Shown piece after piece: positions 61,172 through 64,000 of a DNA stretch of 64,000 nt. A program made the translations under genes and the position numbers. Source of the DNA: Mucor racemosus (Eukaryota > Mucoromycota > Mucoromycetes > Mucorales > Mucoraceae); assembly GCA_027405735.1 (NCBI GenBank), contig JAPEHQ010000006.1:1-64000 (forward strand), given 5' to 3'. Positions within the stretch are counted from its first letter, which is position 1, and every line of letters begins with the position of its first letter. The notes under the pieces are model-generated. The model did not search any database and was not told the DNA's origin. It saw nothing but the letters and a program-made list of their open reading frames with translations.

Positions 61172-61378
61172 CATAAACATAAACATGGCCATCATCACTG
61201 GAACCTATTATTGCCACGTTTTTACCCTCTTTGTCCCAAACCAACTTATTCAATGCTTCACTAGAAACAACTTAAGTATTCCTAAATGGTTCCTCGGTAT
61301 TTGCATTCAAATTCCATAAATCAAATTGACTGGTTTTTTTATCTACAGTGGTATCAACCGTATCATCAGCACGCCGTA
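61155..61378 (-). pseudogene. Dynein intermediate chain fragment, relic 2
   Basis: The minus strand reads DDTVDTTVDKKTSQFDLWNL, then NANTEEPFRNT, an in-frame TAA, then VVSSEALNKLVWDKEGKNVA, a one-codon insertion (II), and GSSDDGHVYVYDIGE followed by a GTAAGA donor. This is the C-terminal WD40 end of dynein intermediate chain, broken by a stop and lacking the rest (normally over 600 residues). It shares its 3' flank with relic 1, so both come from one duplicated source. Confidence 0.82.
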
Positions 61379-63214
61379 TGATAAATGTCAATCTAAACTT
61401 AGAAATATCCCACTGTCATTGTTATACAGTAGGCTATAAATAGCGTGATTTTTACTAATACAGCAATTAAATAAAAAAGCAAGATGATACTAATAGCATA
61501 TAATAAGTATTTAACATCTAAGTAAGTTTGATAAAGTATGCTTTTAAACCCTTTTTAAAATCTTGAGGCAAACACAAGATCTTGGTCCTGTAATTTCTAT
61601 CCATAAAAATATTGCGATCTCCACCACCACTACACAATGAATGCATCTTTTATCAATCTGGACCTCAATGTACATTAGGTATCAGTTTTTACAAGCTGTA
61701 TTTTCTCTAATTCATTAATATCCAGTCATATTGAAGGATGATGATATGCAGCATTGCCAAAAAAAAAAGAATGAATGCTTCAACAGTTTTCTGCATATCA
61801 AATTATGTGATTTAGTAGCAATTATTGTACTTCATTATAATTCTTGAACTTACTGATGTTAATCAGAATTATTAGTACTACTTTCATTCAAAAAAAAGTA
61901 AGCTTTGCTTTATACATTTACATTCACCCATTCAATAAATAACAGTGCATTTATTATCCGTTACATCAATCAACCAACTTCACCTTGATTCCGATACATT
62001 TGATAATTAAACGCCTAAATTACACTTGAGCCACCAGGTATCACCACAAAAAAATCTCGTACAGCAGGTCTACAAAGCATCACATGTTTTTTGTGTTAAT
62101 ATAGATCTGAGCTCCCTCCCACATTCATAGATCTCTGTAGGAACCATCATATCTCTATCTGTTCAATTTAACTAAAATATATTGAACGCCAACGTCATAC
62201 TTGATAAAACGCATTACTTTATTGCGAGCCAACACAACTAATTTGATGCTAGTTTAGCATCAGCGGTCGAATCAGATAAATTTGAGGCTAGACAACCTCT
62301 TTTGATAGTTTTCCATATCATGAGCTAATAATGGACCGTTATCATATATAGATACGCTAAACAAGGATGGTAAGTTAACTCTAATGGACGAACGGGTCGA
62401 TTAGCAGCATAAACAAAATATTAAAATCAAATATAGCAACTGAATGAGCAAGAGATAATAAATCATGTAAATTATTATAATTGAATTGTTTCAAGCGTTT
62501 TGAACTGAATACGCCTTTAAGTTTGACCGATAAAAAGTCATTTATTAGTAAAATCAATTAACAAGCTAATAAGTAATGATTGTGGTGTAACTTTGATAGT
62601 TGGTATTGGTATACAAGGCAACATCTTGTTTTCCTCTTCTTGGCTGTTGGCCATTAAACAGAAACAAATATTTTTTAGAAAATAAATAGATTAACATGAG
62701 TTTATTCATTCATTGAAATCAAGTCAATTCTATACATACTTTTATAACCACCAATTTTTATGCAAGTAGATATCGACTTTAGACCAAAAAACATTGATTA
62801 TAATAACGATGATGGAAAAAAATGACTAAGTCTTGGATGCTTTTTTTGTTCGAGAAAAATATTATAACGCGCCTTAACATTAACAGTTAATAATTTATTT
62901 CCAAGTAAACAATAGGAAATGCATGCACTTATAATACCTGCTACTTGATTTGAGTTTATAAAAAAAAAATTGGTCTTTTCGTTGTATTTTTAAACATCAT
63001 AAATGAAAGAGCCCAGGAAAGTGTGGGGAAGAAAAAAGAAAAATAATCCTAAATCAGTCGATTTTGTGTTACAGACAGAAATTTACAAAGGCATAAATAC
63101 TTTTAATGTTGTCAAACAGGTTGTTGTCGTTGTTACCATTTGGTCTACGAAAGAAGAAGAACATGGGCAAAACTCTTTCAAACCCCTAATTTCGAATTGA
63201 TATATTATCTCGTC
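61379..63214. other. Intergenic, AT-rich
   Basis: No gene, tRNA or recognisable element was found. The frame at 63003-63200 (MKEPRKVWGRKKKNN...) has no family likeness and runs into repeat F. Confidence 0.5.
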
Positions 63215-63420
63215 AATAATAAGGCTGTTCTGTTGAATCAGAGTAACTCACATCTGCTTTAAATCATTCAAATTATATTCGTTGTTAATTATATTATGAT
63301 TAAAAAACCTTGATCTCATTGCTCTGCTTATGTGATCTGCCTGATCTGCACAAATCTTTTTATTCTGCCCATCTGCGCATATCATTATGCTAATGGGAAG
63401 TATAATTCGGCAGTAGTGAT
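63215..63420 (+). repeat. Dispersed repeat family F, copy 2
   Basis: Direct copy of 60100-60335 with a short deletion after TATTATGATT. The tRNA-like phrase is present in altered form (GTATAATTCGGCAGTAGTG). Confidence 0.75.
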
Positions 63421-63735
63421 ATTAGTATAACTTAATTTTTTGTAGAGATATGGAGGTTCAAAATTTTTAATTATTAGCAGTGAAATACTTATAAAAATCT
63501 GAAACATTAACAATAAAAAAGTTATATCGACTGCAAAAGATAGGATATTCCTGGATACTTATTTTTGGATTGGAGGTGATCGTCTCAGGTACATTGACAT
63601 ATAATTTTTTCCTGGTGTTATTTAGTAAAAAAAAAAGTAGAACAGAGATGAAAAGTGAGACCTAGTTTTCAAGAAAAAAAACAATGCACATTGCATTTCT
63701 TTGAGTCCTTTGCGAGATATAAAATGAATTTAGGG
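63420..63735 (+). repeat. Dispersed repeat family B, copy 3 (partial)
   Basis: Starts within the family (AGTATAACTTAATTTTTTG), runs through AAAATCTGAAACATT and TCTCAGGTACATTGACATAT, and ends AAAGTGAGACCTAGTTTTCA, all found in inverted order at 38960-39210. Directly abuts repeat F. After it, 63770-63840 carries the LTR-promoter-like AAGTATAAAAAGCAATAGGA. Confidence 0.75.
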
Positions 63736-64000
63736 ATAGATAGTGTTGTTGAATAGGTAGATATATTTACAGAAAAAAAGTATAAAAAGCAATAGGAGTT
63801 CGACTTGATAACGTCAGGGTTTTATTATCAATAGCAAGTAGAACTTAATTGACTCCTGTTTGACAAGAAGATGTCCTTCTATTTATACGCAATTTCTAAT
63901 ATATATTCTAGATCAATAAGAACAAATAGAAACATGCCATTTCCATAATTTACTCGATATCATTAGGTCCTGATTTTATCGTGGATGAAATCAGGTCATA

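Noticed and set aside
63003..63200. 65-residue frame MKEPRKVWGRKKKNN...
   Set aside because: No family likeness, no neighbours, compositionally like the surrounding spacer.

Overview
This is one end of a chromosome from an AT-rich filamentous fungus, most likely an early-diverging one of the Mucoromycota (Mucorales type). Evidence: TTAGGG-type telomere repeats (AACCCT on this strand) at base 1; many short introns with GTAAGT/GTATGT donors, TACTAAC-like branch sites and standard genetic code; a fungal copper-fist regulator, an Anp1-family mannosyltransferase and an Stt4-type lipid kinase together with an SPF45 splicing factor; and very AT-rich, repeat-filled spacers. The genus is inference.

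Layout. 1-3.6 kb: telomere, then T-rich, G-poor telomere-associated sequence made of decayed CCTAAT units, carrying a 0.5 kb pogo-type MITE. 3.6-12 kb: a telomere-linked block of three multi-exon genes: an OrsD-type zinc-finger protein (minus), a RecQ-like telomere-linked helicase (plus) whose N-terminal half looks like a tyrosine recombinase core, and an unrecognised 338-residue protein (minus). The first two are head to head and their start codons overlap. 12.1-13.9 kb: a 209-bp tandem satellite with a conserved dyad in each unit. 14-15.4 kb: a dispersed repeat, a MITE remnant and a second T-rich block, suggesting that an older chromosome end lies here.

15.4-24 kb: a broken UDP-glucose dehydrogenase fragment, a membrane-anchored fatty aldehyde dehydrogenase, a copper-fist transcription factor, and an Anp1/Mnn9 mannosyltransferase. 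24-30 kb: repeats only, including an intact MITE copy. 30-38 kb: phosphatidylinositol 4-kinase Stt4 and splicing factor SPF45, flanked by inverted copies of a 1 kb repeat. 40.4-42.7 kb: a nearly pristine DNA transposon coding a DDE transposase with a C-terminal chromodomain and carrying 231-bp direct terminal repeats.

45-55.4 kb: a cytidine-deaminase-fold protein, a 16-finger zinc-finger protein, a large M16 metallopeptidase and a Tctex-type dynein light chain. 55.4-64 kb: no intact gene; a mosaic of dispersed repeats, a solo-LTR-like insertion, and two decayed fragments of a dynein intermediate chain gene. The housekeeping genes are typical single fungal genes with no obvious common pathway. 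Exon joins were worked out by hand from reading frame, splice signals and family similarity remembered from general knowledge; no database search was run.
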